Part shown: one piece after another, positions 51,301-62,919 of the stretch | Layout: each line of letters begins with the position of its first letter | Position numbering within the stretch: position 1 is the first letter of the stretch | NCBI GenBank assembly: GCA_008638375.1 | Contig: CM018037.1 | Coordinates: 33,403,076-33,467,075 of the forward strand | Source of the DNA: Nyssa sinensis | Taxonomy: Eukaryota; Streptophyta; Magnoliopsida; Cornales; Nyssaceae | Reading direction: 5' to 3' | DNA: 64,000 nt | The notes under the pieces: model-generated | What the model was told of the DNA's origin: nothing | Seen by the model: the letters and a program-made list of their open reading frames with translations, nothing else | The model's database searches: none | Translations under genes and position numbers: made by a program

Positions 51301-54300
51301 GGTTACTGAATTTATATTGGTTTTTTTAGTTCCGTTGTTTTGGCAATTTTTTTTTTTAATTATCTATTTGTGACTTTTCACAACTTTTGCAGTCACATTA
51401 ATTGATGATACTTAAGTGGTGAGTGGAAAAATGGTGATTAATATTTCATTTTTTTACAAGAATCACCACCATATAGAGTGGCTTGGAGGGAACTTCTAGT
51501 CTCTCTCTTTACTACCACTTAGGACTCTGATTGCTACAATCAAATCCTTGGCCCATTGTCCGAAAATGTAAGAGAAGGCCCCCATATTCTCATCATGCCA
51601 TCATTGTTCATGATGTAGCGTTGGTGAAAAATACTGAAGAGAAGAATGAGGCTGCGGAAGTGGCTGTGTTACATTTGGATCAAGTCCTGTAGTTGGTGAC
51701 AGGGGATAATATTGAGGATGATTTGTTGAATGACGTGGTGATGGATAATTAGGTGCAAGTAATTGTACCTTAAGTTCACCATGTCTTAGCACTGAAACTT
51801 TTTGCACCATATCTTATGCTGAAGAATCTTCAGGTGATTATTTCTTCTCCCACCACTCCCAAAAGTCCCATCCATTAATTGAGATGAAGGCCTTGGACTT
51901 GGAGGCACTCCTATTTCATAATTATTATGAAAAGCTGACAAAGATAATCCACTGATCTCCTTGATAACAATGGTAATTGCCACTACCGCTATGCGAGTTT
52001 TATACTGCTTCCTGTAGCCATAACCTGTCCACTATCAGCTCCACTGCAGTGGGTGTGGACAAAAATTAATAGGGAGATCTCTCAAATGGAAGAAAGTTGA
52101 ATTACTTTGTCTTCAACACTCTTCATACATCTAATATTACATTTCATTGTATTTTATATCTTCTTATATTACTTGGTATTTTGTATGACTGCGATATAAT
52201 GACTCTGTTAGAGCAGTTCTCATATGTAATTGAAAGAGTCTTATTATGAGCACTTATGTGGAAATCCCGGATAATTGAGTGGGATTTATTTTTGAATGTG
52301 ATTATGATTTAGAGAAGATTATGGTAGGAGATTTAGGTTGATTAGGTGACATATTTTTTATTTCCTTTTTTCCTTTGTTTCCTTTTCTCTGTTGTTTCTA
52401 TTTTCCAATTCTCATTGTATATTATATATAGAGTCATTGTATGTAACACAAGATATTGAATAGAAAGCGAAGTTGATTCATATTGTCTTCATGGTATCAG
52501 AGCAGGGATACGAAAAACCCTAGCACAATATGGCCGCCAGCCATGAATCTACCCAGTCGGTAACTCAGGAAGGAGAGTCAGAGACCATCACTTCCATGAG
52601 TTCGACTGTAGCAATTGAGAATCCCTCATTCCATCTCACCATAGAGAAATTGAATGGAAAGAATTACCGGGAATGGGCCCAATCCATCAAGCTGGTTATT
52701 GACGGCAGAGGAAAACTGGGATTCCTGACAGGCAAGATTAAGCAGCCTCCCTCCAGTGATGCAACGGCTCTCCAAAAATGGCGTTCCGAGAATTCATTCA
52801 TCACCTCATGCTTGATCAACTCCATGAGACCAACCATCAGCAGAACTTACATGTTCCTCCCGACTGCCAAAGACGTTTGGGACGCTGTGAGAGAGACGTA
52901 CTCAGATGCCGGAGATGCGTCACAGGTCTTCGAAACTCAAAACAAGGCTATGGCAGTTGAAACAAGGAGATCGGGAAGTCACAAAATTCTACACCGAGAT
53001 GCTGGGACTGTGGCAAGAACTCGATCTCAGTTGCGGTGAAGACTGGGAGTGCACGGGTGACAGTGTTCGATTCCAGAAACGAATGGAAGCCGAGAGGGTG
53101 TTCGAATTTCTGGCAGGGCTGAATCGCGACCTCGACGATGTTCTCAGTAGGGTCCTGGGTCGACGACCACTTCCCTCCATCCGTGAAGTCTTCGCCGAGG
53201 TGCGCCTGGAAGAACAGAGACGGAAGGTGATGTTGAAGGAGAAAGCAGAGACAGGAATTGAGGGCTCTGCCCTTTGCGAGTCGAGGGATGGTGACGACGG
53301 GCAGATCTGGTTCACGGTCGAATCTCGTCTCTGAGGGAGAAGATGGTGTATCGCGTGGGTCGTCCAACGGGTCGAGACAGACCCATATACCTAGGCGGAT
53401 TGGAAGCTCTTATAAGCCGTGGGCTTCATGGGTCTTATAATGGATCCGGCCCAAATCATGGATCTGGCCCAAAATAAAATAAACGTCCCTTTTGTGAGCA
53501 TTGTAGAAAATTGGGCCATACCAAAGATACCTGTTGGACCTTACATGGCAAGCCTGCAGATTGGAAGCCCAGACAGTCCAATAAATCTCATGGATACCAG
53601 GCCTCTACTGAACAGCCCTTTAGTGGGGGTTTTAACCCCGAGCAACTTGAGAAACTTTATGCTCTGTTTTCGACCTTTCAAACCTCAGGTCAGTCCTCTA
53701 ATCAACTGCCATCGGGTTCCTTAGCCCACAAAGGTACTTTTTTGTCAGCCCTTAGTTCCACTTTAAATCATACTCCCTGGATTATTGACTCAGGTGCATC
53801 TGACCATATGACTGATGCTCATCATTTATTCACTACATATTCACCTTGTGCTGGTAATTTGAAAATAAAAATTGCAGATGGTACTTTATCCCCAGTAGCT
53901 GGCAAGGGGAGTATCCGTATCTCTGAATTTATTACTTTGGAGTCTGTTCTTCATGTTCCTAATCTTTCTTGCAATTTGTTATCTATTAGTCAGCTAACCA
54001 AGCAATCTCATTGCTCAGCTATTTTTTTGTCTTCTCATTGTGTTTTTCAGGATCTATCATCGGGGAAGATGATTGGCAGTGCTAAGGAATGCGAGGGACT
54101 CTACTACTTTGATGATGTTCCCATGAATAAACAGTGTCGTCCTCCTCTTTGTAATTCTGCATTTAGTCCTACGGATAGTGATCTTTTGTTATGGCATAAA
54201 CGAATGGGTCACCCTAGTTTTCAATATTTAAAACAGTTGTTTCCATCACTTTGTTTGAATAAAACTCCTTTGGATTTACAATGTGAAGTTTGTGAACTCG

Positions 54301-57300
54301 CAAAACATCATCGTACTTGTTTTCCCACATCTTCTTATAAACCATCACTGCCTTTTACCCTAATACATAGTGATCTTTGGGGCCCTTCACGAATATCTAA
54401 TCGGACCCACAAAAAATGGTTTATAACATTTATCGATGATCATTCTCGTCTCTATTGGGTATTTCTACTAAATGACAAATCTGAGGTTCACTCGGTATTC
54501 ATAAATTTCTACAACATGATTTACACCCAATTTCACACCAAAATCCAGATTCTTCGCACTGATAATGGCACAGAATATTTCAATTCTTCCTTAAGCCCTT
54601 ACTTTCAAGACAAAGGTATTATTCATTAGAGTTCCTGTATTCAAACCCCCCAAGAAAATGGGGTTGCTGAAAGAAAAAACCGACATATTCTTGAGATAGC
54701 TCGTAGCCTTAATGTTTACCTCTCACATGAAAATTTTTTTTTGGGGTGATGCCATTCTGACCACTGCATTTCTCATCAATCGAATGCCTAGTCGAGTTCT
54801 CTCATTTGCAACTCCTCTCCAAAAATTCCAGGAGATCTTTCCTAATTCTCGCGTCAGTTCCTCTCTTCCTCTCCGTGTCTTTGGGTCCACAGTGTTTGTC
54901 CACATTCACGCTTCCCAACGTAACAAATTGGATCCTAGAGCTCTCAAATGTGTCTTTCTTGGCTATTCCCCTACTCAAAAGGGTTACAAATGCTATGATC
55001 CTCTCTCACAGAAGTTATATGTTAGTCGGGATGTCACATTTTTTGAGCATACTCCCTACTACTCGCTTCAGGGGGAGTCATTGAGAGAAGCTCAACATTC
55101 TGATATAGACTTTGATATGGCTATCTTTGAGTCCATCCCTCACAGTACACCTCCTCCTTCCTTGTCCAACACAGAAGGAATCTTGAACTCAGGGAGAGAT
55201 GTGGAAAAACAAAAAGGCAGGGAGACACTTGTTTATTCAAGGAGACCAAAATCAAAGACTGATGAGATCTTCACATCTGAAGCACCAAAAGAGTCAGAAC
55301 CGGTGATAGCTCCGACTCCTTATGAGCCAAAATCCAATCTTGACCAGGTGACAAATCTTGATGATCTACCTATTGCTCTTCGAAAACAACCTCGTTCATG
55401 TACTTCCCATCCTATTTCAAAATTTGTCTCCTACAAAGCTCTTTCAGCCAAATATCGTGCTTTTACGTCTAACCTTGACAGGATCCAGATTCCTAAGAAT
55501 ATCCAAGAGGCTTTAGGGCATTCCAGAATGGAGAAAAGCAGTAATGGAAGAAATCAGAGCATTGGAAAAAAATGAAACTTGGGAAGTAATGTCTTTACCA
55601 AAAGGGAAGAAGCCAGTAGGCTGTAAGTGGGTATTCACAGTGAAGTACAAGGCGGATGGTATAGTGGAACGATACAAAGCTCGCCTAGTTGCAAAGGGGT
55701 TCACTCAGACATATGGTATTGATTACACCGAGACATTCGCACCAGTGGCAAAGCTGAACACTATACGGGTACTCTTGTCCTTGGCAGCAAATCTGGATTG
55801 GCCACTCCACCAATTCGACATCAAGAATGCTTTTCTGAATGGTGAACTGGAAGAAGAAGTGTTCATGACGCTACCTCCAGGAGTTTACAAGGAAGGAGAT
55901 GAAACCAGAGTATGTAAACTGAAGAAATCCCTATATGGACTTAAACAATCACCAAGGGCATGGTTTGATAGATTTGCAAAAGTGATGAAGAATCAAGGAT
56001 ATCAACAAGGACAGTCAGATCATACGATGTTCATCAAACAATCCAATGATGGAAGCGGGACCATTCTGATTGTATATGTTGATGACATCATTCTTACTGG
56101 AGATAACACAGGAGAGATAGAAAGATTGAAGAAAGTCTTAGCCACAGAATTTGAGGTTAAAGACCTAGGTCAAATGCGATACTTTCTGGGTATGGAAGTG
56201 GCCTAGGTCAAAGAAAGGAATTAGTGTATCTCAGAGAAAGTATGTACTCGACCTTTTGACTGAGACTGGGATGCTTGGTTGCAAGCCAAGCGATACTCCG
56301 ATCGAGGCTGGAAAGAGAATGGAAGACGCTGGAAAACCAGTAGATAGAGAAAGATATCAGAGACTAGCAGGTAGATTGATATACCTATCTCACACCAGAC
56401 CTAACATTGCTTTTGCTGTGAGTGTGATCAGTCAGCATATGCATTCACCAAATGAAGGTCACCTAGAAGCAGTATATAAGATTCTCAGATATCTGAAAGG
56501 CTCTCCAGGGCGAGGTTTATTCTTTAAGAAAGGAGACAGTAAAAAGGTGAAAATTTATACAGATGCAGATTGGGTAGGATCAGTAGAAGACAGAAGGTCT
56601 ACCACAGGCTACTGTACCTATGTTTGGGGAAATTTAGTAACATGGAGGAGTAAGAAGCAGAATGTGGTAGCTAGAAGTAGTGCTGAAGCTGAATTCAGGG
56701 CTGTTGCACAAGGGATGTGTGAAGGGTTGTGGTTACAGAAGCTCTTAGAGGAACTACACATCACAATAGAGCTTCCCATCAAACTCTATTGTGACAACAA
56801 AGCCGCTATCAGCATTTCCCATAATCCGGTCCAGCACGACAGAACGAAACACATAGAAGTTGATAGGCATTTTATAAAGGAGAAAATTGAGAAAGGGACA
56901 GTTTGCATGACTTACATCCCTACAAGGGAACAATTAACAGATATATTCACTAAGGGTCTACAGAGGTCTAGCTTGGAAGATTTTATTTGCAAGTTGGATA
57001 TGATCAACATTTATGACCCAACTTGAGGGGGAGTGTAGAAATCCCGGATAATTGAGTGGGATTTATTTTTGAATGTGATTATGATTTAGAGAAGATTATG
57101 GTAGGAGATTTAGGTTGATTAGGTGACATATTTTTGATTTCCTTTTTTCCTTTGTTTCCTTTTCTCTGTTGTTTCTATTTTCCAATTCTCATTGTATATT
57201 ATATATAGAGTCATTGTATGTAACACAAGATATTGAATAGAAAGCGAAGTTGATTCATATTGTCTTCATTATTTGCAGCTTATGGAGCGACGGGGTTATG

Positions 57301-60300
57301 GGGAAGAGTATATAAACCGTTATAAGATGATGACAAGGTCAGTAAGTTTTTCTTGGTAGTTGTCTCCTTTCCCTTGGATATCTACTTCACCAACTGGCTA
57401 CTTTCCATGCCTTATTTTGCTTGATACAAAATTAATGCTCTCTTGTAGACTGGTTTGTCGAGTATGTTTTTTGTTCTACCTGGTATTCAATTTGTAAGCT
57501 CAATTTTTATTTTTAACAAGAATTGTTACACTCATTTGAATGTTCATATTCTTCTTGTGATGTGCTTATGCATGGAGCTTTTTTTTGCTTAGCATTCATG
57601 TTATGCTTTACTGTATTACTGAAGAGTGGCAATTATGAATTGGTTATGCCTCTAGGTGAACCTGACATAGTACATGACTAGAGGTGATCTGGGCTGAATC
57701 TATAAGAGAGGTTGGGTTTTTCCTTATAGGTTTGTAGGGCTGGTCTTAAAATTGCAACTTCATCCGAACTTTCTGCTGAACTTGGACACTGGAGACCCAA
57801 ATTGACATACAAAAATTAAAACGAACATTTGATTTTCATAGATAAATCATTTCATAGGGACATGCTGGTACTTGATAATATTCTTGAGTCCAGGCATGGA
57901 CCTAATATAAAGCTAAAGGTTTAGAGTTGGACCTGGCTTGAGCTAGCATAGTGTCACCTGGTTGAGTGACGGTTCAAAGTCTTTGCCGAGATTGAGACAT
58001 CTTGCCCTAATCATCTCCATCTTAGCTAGGGCTGAAACAATATTTGACCAGGTACAAGAATATAGTGAAATTTCAAGCGGTTTGCCTGAGACGAGATTTG
58101 TGTTGCTGGAGATATGGTAATAGCACTAGACTAGACCTTGTCAGCTCACTGAGAAAATCCAAGACAACGCAAGAATTTTCATTTTTTTCCCTTTCCAGAA
58201 AATAAATTATGAAATACTAATGGACTAGCATGATTCTTATATATGTTTAAGTACTGGTAATTTGAAAGCAAAGCCATGGTTGGATTTGTACTTTCCCCAT
58301 TCTAATTTCTTTTTTTCTTATTTCCAAATAATATGTATTTAAACAAAAGAGTAAATATATTAAAAAAAATATTAAATGTTAATGCTTTGGCATGAATCTT
58401 ATTAATGTTTTGGTACTAGTTTGGAAGCACAACCCGTGGTTGGATTTGCAGTTTTCCCTGGTTGAACCTTACTAAGATAGGGTTTATCATGTATTTTGAC
58501 TTTTTGTTCATTTTTTGGCATAATTTGTTACTCACCAGGCATTACCTTTTATCGGTTAAATTGATTTGTAGGTTTTGACACTAATGTGCTATAAATTTAA
58601 CCATAAAGAATCATGTTGGATTTTATTAGGAAAATTTATAGTTTCAATATTGCCTAGAAGAGGTTTAAACCAATATTAATCCTCTTATTTTTTCAATAAA
58701 AGATTAAATTTTACTGCAAAATATAGGAAGAAAAAGATAAAACAATTACAAAATGCCGCATTATTTTTCTAATGTTGCTTCTCCTGGTCATCTTCTTTTT
58801 AGATTTCACCATCAAAGAGTACCACTGGTTATTCTTGTATGTGGTACTGCGTGTGTTGGGAAGTCTACCATTGCTACCCAGCTTGCACAGAGGCTGAACT
58901 TACCAAATGTCTTGCAGGTGAACCTGCCTTTATATTTTTGTAATGATATTTGTACCTCCTTCCCCCTGCCCCACAGAACATGTGCTTACTAACACCTTTC
59001 TTTGAGTTGCATACTAACGTCTTTTAACATATTTTTTTCTTAATGTTCCAGACAGATATGGTATATGAATTGCTACGCACATCAACAGAGTATGTAACCC
59101 ATTTTCCCCCTTCATTCTTGATAATTTGGTATTCTGATATTTAAAAAAAAGGACATTATCCAGTGTTTGTCCAGGTTATGCAGGGTGATAGGAGGGATAG
59201 AATGGAAACAAAACAAATCTAAACTTTGACATTATTTTGCACAATATGACATCACCCGAGCATTTTAATTTTTACCATTGCACCAAGCAACACCCCTTGA
59301 TATTTTGATATTTACGTCATTCAATATATAAGTAGCTTATTTGGACAAAAGTTAAAGCTGTCCGAGTGTGAATATAAGAGGCCCATATTTCTGCAAACCT
59401 GCAAGCTTAGAATTTCTTTTCATGTTTTTGCTTATTTATATATTTGTGATACTTTATTTTGAAATAAAAAATAATTTCATTTAAAAAGGTGTAATAATGC
59501 AATCGTTGAAGGCTGAAAATTACGAGGTTGCAAGGAAATCATTTTGTAGAGGATTTGAGACATAGCAACGAGGATGTTTCCTTCCCTTGCTTGCTTTGCC
59601 TTATAAGGATGTTAGGATTGCACCAGTATCCATTTGCAACTATGCATGATTGGTCATGCTAGGGTTGCATTAGCTGAGAAACAAGTGGGTACATTTGTTC
59701 CCATATATCCCATATTTTTATACATACTGTGGTTACTTGCAATTCATCAGAACATATGCCTGACGAAGGGTGACCTGTGTTATATTTTCAAGTGGGTACA
59801 TTCATGTTATGCTTGGGATGTCCATTGTCAAGCATCTGTTCAAGAATATATTGAAATGCACCATACTAATTGTATTTGTATGCAAGTGCTCGAGCATATA
59901 AATCCTGGTTGCTAGACAAAAGAAAAACCTTCCCCATATGCAAGGACTTCACGCTGTTTGATCTTTTATTATGGTTTCTCATTTTAGTTATGCTTACACT
60001 CTTTTTATCTCATTTACAGTGCACCATTAACTTCGTCCCCTGTATGGGCACGAGGCTTCAGCTCCTCTGAGGAACTAATTACTGAATTTTGTAGAGAATG
60101 TAGAATAGTTCGAAAAGGTAATGCATAACTACCAATAGAAAATGAGGATAGTTCTAACTGTTTGGGAGAATTTTAAGGAATTTGATTTGTGTCATGTAAC
60201 TTGCGTTTCCTTCAAGGTTTGGCTGGTGATCTGAAGAAAGCAATGAAGGACGGAAAACCAATAATTATTGAGGTACTTTTAATCAGGAGGTAGAAAAAGC

Positions 60301-62919
60301 TACATTGTAGACTTACATATTCATAGTGCCTCTTTTAACTTATTTATTTTTTCTGACACTCAGTTCTTCATCTATTTTGTTATTTAATGACATTGTAGAG
60401 TACGGCTAATCTTAAGACATGTATAGACCATAATGCTGGTACAAGGGAAATAGACCCATACATTGGATATATTTGCAGCATTTGACATGGATGGGAATCT
60501 AATGCATACAAGATTTTGAACCCATTATACAGATTGAAGTGAGAAATGTATACAATGACTTTTCATCAAAGACTTAGACAATTTTCGAAGAAATTACTAT
60601 ATTATCACTGTGACTTCTTCCCCTCACGGAATTAAAGGATATAAATATTTATATGTATGTATATAAAGATAAAAAGTTTTTCGTACAGAGGGAAGAAAAG
60701 TTTGAACGAGAGGTCTTCCTCCAAGAACAACAAAAAGCATATGTCAGAAAAATATTATGTACTTGGCTACTTATTTATCTAAAGAAACAAAGATTTAAGT
60801 GAGGTGAGGAAATTATGGAAGGGGGGAGGAGGTAGTTTTCTCCAGAAACAGCAAAAAAGGGAAAAAGACCAAAACACAGATGCTATGAGCAGACTGAGTG
60901 AAATGCATGAGGCATCAAGAGCATAAATATTAATAAAATATCTCTCTTCAGTTTATATTTGGTGTGAATTATTTGTCTAGAATAAACATTTATTAAGCAT
61001 TACTATAAATCTTATGTGCCTCTGGTTTCGATATATGCTTCAATGATCCACATTGTTTATTTATTACAATGGCAGGGAATACATTTGGATCCTAGTATAT
61101 ACCTTATGGACGATGAGAATAAATTACCAACTAACATGCCAGAAAAAATTGAGTCAAATCCTGTGACTTCAGATGATAAAAGTGCAATACAAATGGAAAG
61201 TACTACTGTTGATTGTGGTAGTCATAGTGAGAATAGCAACTTCTCTTCTGGGAATGTGAGGTCACAGGAAGGAATATCTGCTGACGAGTTGAATAAAGTT
61301 TCAGATCATCTGGAATCCATTGACATTGCTCAAAATGCTCCTGATAATAAAGGTTGACTATCACTCTGTATTCTGCTAAAATGTGTAATTTACCATTTGC
61401 TTTAGTTATAATATGTTTTTTCTCATATGTAATATTTGCATTCTTTGACTAGAAATGAGTGAAATGTGAAACTCTGGAGGATTGAAGCTTTTTTAACTTC
61501 TTTTTTGGCCACACAGGTGAGACACTTAAAGATTCAGGGGCAGATAGAAACCCCCCTGTTAGCAAAGAAAAGTCTGGCGCTGAACCGATAATTGTACCTA
61601 TAGTTCTAAAGATGGCTGAATTTGATCATAAGGTGTGGCCAAATTCTCTTTCGCTCTTCTACATTTTGTGATTTGTTTCAAATCAAGCAAAAAGGTTAAG
61701 CGTAGAGAAAGTTGCTAGCCAGACACATGCCAGAGAAATGAAGAGGAAAGAAGTTGGTTTTAGAAAAGAAGAGAATGAGTAACCATCTCCTACTAGGAAA
61801 TACCATCCAACTTATATTATTGTAATGAGTAAGGAAATGAATTGTTTCAATTGTGCACATCAGCAATTTAAAATACATAAGAGATACTGTTGTGAAAGGT
61901 GTGCCAAGTAGCAGCTGAATAATTAGGAAGGGGAGAAAGATAGCACTTCAGATATTTTAGACTTACACTCTCTGGGTATTAAGTGGTGGTCATGAACATG
62001 GACGACTTCTGCATTAAGCCAACAAAGCAATCGCTTTAGGCCCCACCTATAAAAAAAGGCCCCAAATTTTATGTTTTATAGTATAATCCAAACTAGAAGT
62101 CTAATTCTACTAAAAAGGCCCCACAAAGACTCCAAAAAAATTTAATTCTATTAAAAGAGCTTTGTTCCGTATTTCTTTGTATTGCCTAATTTATATTTTA
62201 TATATTAATATTAAATAAATTTTTTTATGCTATTATTAAGATTTTTAAAAAAATATAATTTAGAGCGGTCGCTTTAGGCCTCCGATTTTCTTGAGCCGAC
62301 TATGGTCATGAATGTTTTGAAGTGCCTAAATGAATTACTTTCCGTTCAAAGAGAGGTAGGGATAGTTAAATTAGATTTTATTTTTCATTTATTTTTAATT
62401 GAAAATAACATTTAAGAGTACATTTGTTAAGTCAAGTTTAAATTAAATGCAACTTTACACTAAGCTTGTTTAGTGATAAGTCAACTCTTCATGGTTGTAA
62501 AATTCAGACCCTTCTCTAAGTGAATTTTACCTTCAGCTAATTGTGCATTATCAAACACACTTAAACTAAAAAAGTACCGAAAATTTCCATTTTAAGCACT
62601 TATTTTTAAATTAAGACTTATGAGATAACTTTTATTGGGTTATACTTTTGCAACCAAATCTTGATATATAGCTTCTTATATTTTTTTCCCTATTGGTTCC
62701 CTATCTTGACATTCTCAAGATCTTGTGTTTTTTTTTTTTTTTTATTCAGTTGAGTAAAAATAGCTTCATTTTATTAGATTTTGTCCTATTTCTTCCTCAG
62801 TTATTTCTTCTCTCCTTTAGCAAAGTTGTTTTATTATGTTGATCTGTTCCCCTCGTGCACAGGCATTATTAGAGGAGTGGATATCTACTCGTACATTCAG
62901 TGACAAAAGTTTAATCCAG
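48398..62919 (+). CDS. 2-phosphoglycerate-kinase-like P-loop NTPase (LPA1-like), first 12 exons, 3' end outside window
   Basis: Exons: 48398-48535, 48633-48716, 50169-50242, 50359-50392, 57279-57337, 58803-58917, 59052-59089, 60020-60117, 60217-60272, 61076-61352, 61517-61632, 62863-62919; 382 codons, in frame. The N-terminal part (VKVWLGDNADHYYVLSRFLL, VAIKIALELKKLLIDNSLLD) looks like the domain that precedes the kinase in archaeal 2-phosphoglycerate kinases. Then come the Walker A loop VCGTACVGKSTIATQLAQRL, TDMVYELLRTSTDAPL, KAMKDGKPIIIEGIHLDPSI, a Ser/Asp-rich spacer, and IIVPIVLKMAEFDHKALLEE. Family members phosphorylate small acids; rice LPA1 affects phytic acid. The substrate here is unknown. 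The donor at 50393 is GC, the others GT. The 6.9 kb fourth intron carries a copia element. Confidence 0.85.
48717..50168. other. Kinase intron 2
   Basis: 1.45 kb. At about 49515-49600 a stretch (GCTTAAGGGTAGAGTTCTGC, GTTTCGATTCTAGAC) faintly resembles tRNA A and B boxes and may be an old SINE. It has a poly-G/A tract near 48945-48961. Otherwise nothing is recognised. Confidence 0.4.
51486..52050 (-). other. Unassigned coding-like remnant
   Basis: The minus strand reads GYRKQYKTRIAVVAITIVIK, EISGLSLSAFHNNYEIGVPP, SPRPSSQLMDGTFGSGGRRN and HKIWCKKFQC. In a shifted frame it goes on with RHGELKVQLLAPNYPSPRHS and PLPQPHSSLQYFSPTLHHEQ. The switch and the stops show it is broken. I do not recognise the family. 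It may be a captured or retroposed host-gene fragment. Confidence 0.35.
52257..52491 (+). repeat. 5' LTR of the copia element
   Basis: 235 bp, TGTGGAAATCCCGG to GATTCATATTGTCTTCA. It holds TATATTATATATAGAG near 52420 as promoter core. Differences from the 3' LTR are G/A at base 4 and T/G in the T-run near 52357. Confidence 0.95.
52492..52503 (+). promoter_or_regulatory. Met-tRNA primer-binding site of the copia element
   Basis: TGGTATCAGAGC directly follows the 5' LTR with no spacer, the standard plant copia arrangement. Confidence 0.95.
52530..57026 (+). pseudogene. Copia gag-pol polyprotein, disrupted
   Basis: From ATG 52530: gag (FHLTIEKLNGKNYREWAQSI), a CX2CX4HX4C zinc knuckle (Cys at 53493, 53502; His 53517), protease WIIDSGASDHMT near 53778, the integrase zinc part (LLWHKRMGHPSF ... 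CEVCELAKHH) and core (IHSDLWGP, LRTDNGTEY, ENGVAERKN). Next is reverse transcriptase (WVFTVKYKADGIVERYKARL, FDIKNAFLNGELEEEVFM, IVYVDDIILTGDN), then RNase H (TDADWVGSVEDRRSTTGYC, LYCDNKAAISISHNP). Breaks: frameshift about 52935, TGA/shift at 53332, TAG at 54627, shifts about 54708, 55515 and 56203. No functional polyprotein can be made from this copy. Confidence 0.93.
57025..57033 (+). promoter_or_regulatory. Polypurine tract of the copia element
   Basis: GAGGGGGAG directly before the 3' LTR is the plus-strand priming site. It lies just after the RNase H stop codon (TGA, 57024-57026). Confidence 0.9.
57034..57268 (+). repeat. 3' LTR of the copia element
   Basis: 235 bp, TGTAGAAATCCCGG to GATTCATATTGTCTTCA. 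It is followed after ten bases (TTATTTGCAG) by kinase exon 5, so its last part must act as branch-point and pyrimidine-tract region of the intron. Confidence 0.95.
57338..58802. other. Kinase intron 5
   Basis: 1.46 kb, AT-rich. AATxTTTTGGCAT-like words recur near 58380 and 58515. No element recognised. Confidence 0.5.
59090..60019. other. Kinase intron 7
   Basis: 930 bp. Open frames at 59634-60070 have no family resemblance and run into the next exon in another frame. Nothing else seen. Confidence 0.5.
60273..61075. other. Kinase intron 9
   Basis: 803 bp, AT- and purine-rich, with a short TATGTATGTATATA run near 60650. Nothing recognised. Confidence 0.5.
61997..62304. mobile_element. hAT-type MITE, 308 bp
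   Basis: The left end CATGGACGACTTCTGC and the right end (complement) CATAGTCGGCTCAAGA are imperfect inverted repeats. Both continue into CGCTTTAGGCC. The 8-bp words GTCATGAA at 61989-61996 and 62305-62312 are identical, as hAT insertion produces. It sits in the intron between kinase exons 11 and 12 and has no coding capacity. Confidence 0.8.
62313..62862. other. End of kinase intron 11
   Basis: AT-rich with a T17 tract at about 62729. Nothing recognised. Confidence 0.5.

Larger units (their letters stand above)
52257..57268 (+). mobile_element. Full-length Ty1/copia LTR retrotransposon, 5012 bp, coding region broken
   Basis: LTRs 52257-52491 and 57034-57268 (235 bp each, TGT...TCA) differ at two positions only. 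Primer site and purine tract abut them. Domains appear in copia order: gag, zinc knuckle, protease, integrase, reverse transcriptase, RNase H. Immediate flanks ACTTA and TTATT are not a 5-bp duplication. It is in the same orientation as the host kinase gene and ends 10 bp before its fifth exon. Confidence 0.95.
50393..57278 (+). other. Kinase intron 4, GC-AG, enlarged by a copia insertion
   Basis: The donor AAG|GCACGC and acceptor TTATTTGCAG keep frame (LFK then LMERRG); no GT donor nearby does. Without the copia element the intron would be about 1.9 kb. A CT/CCCACC tract lies at about 50891-50943. Confidence 0.7.

Noticed and set aside
52948..53367. Minus-strand frames over the copia gag
   Set aside because: They are shadows of gag, which is clearly read on the plus strand.
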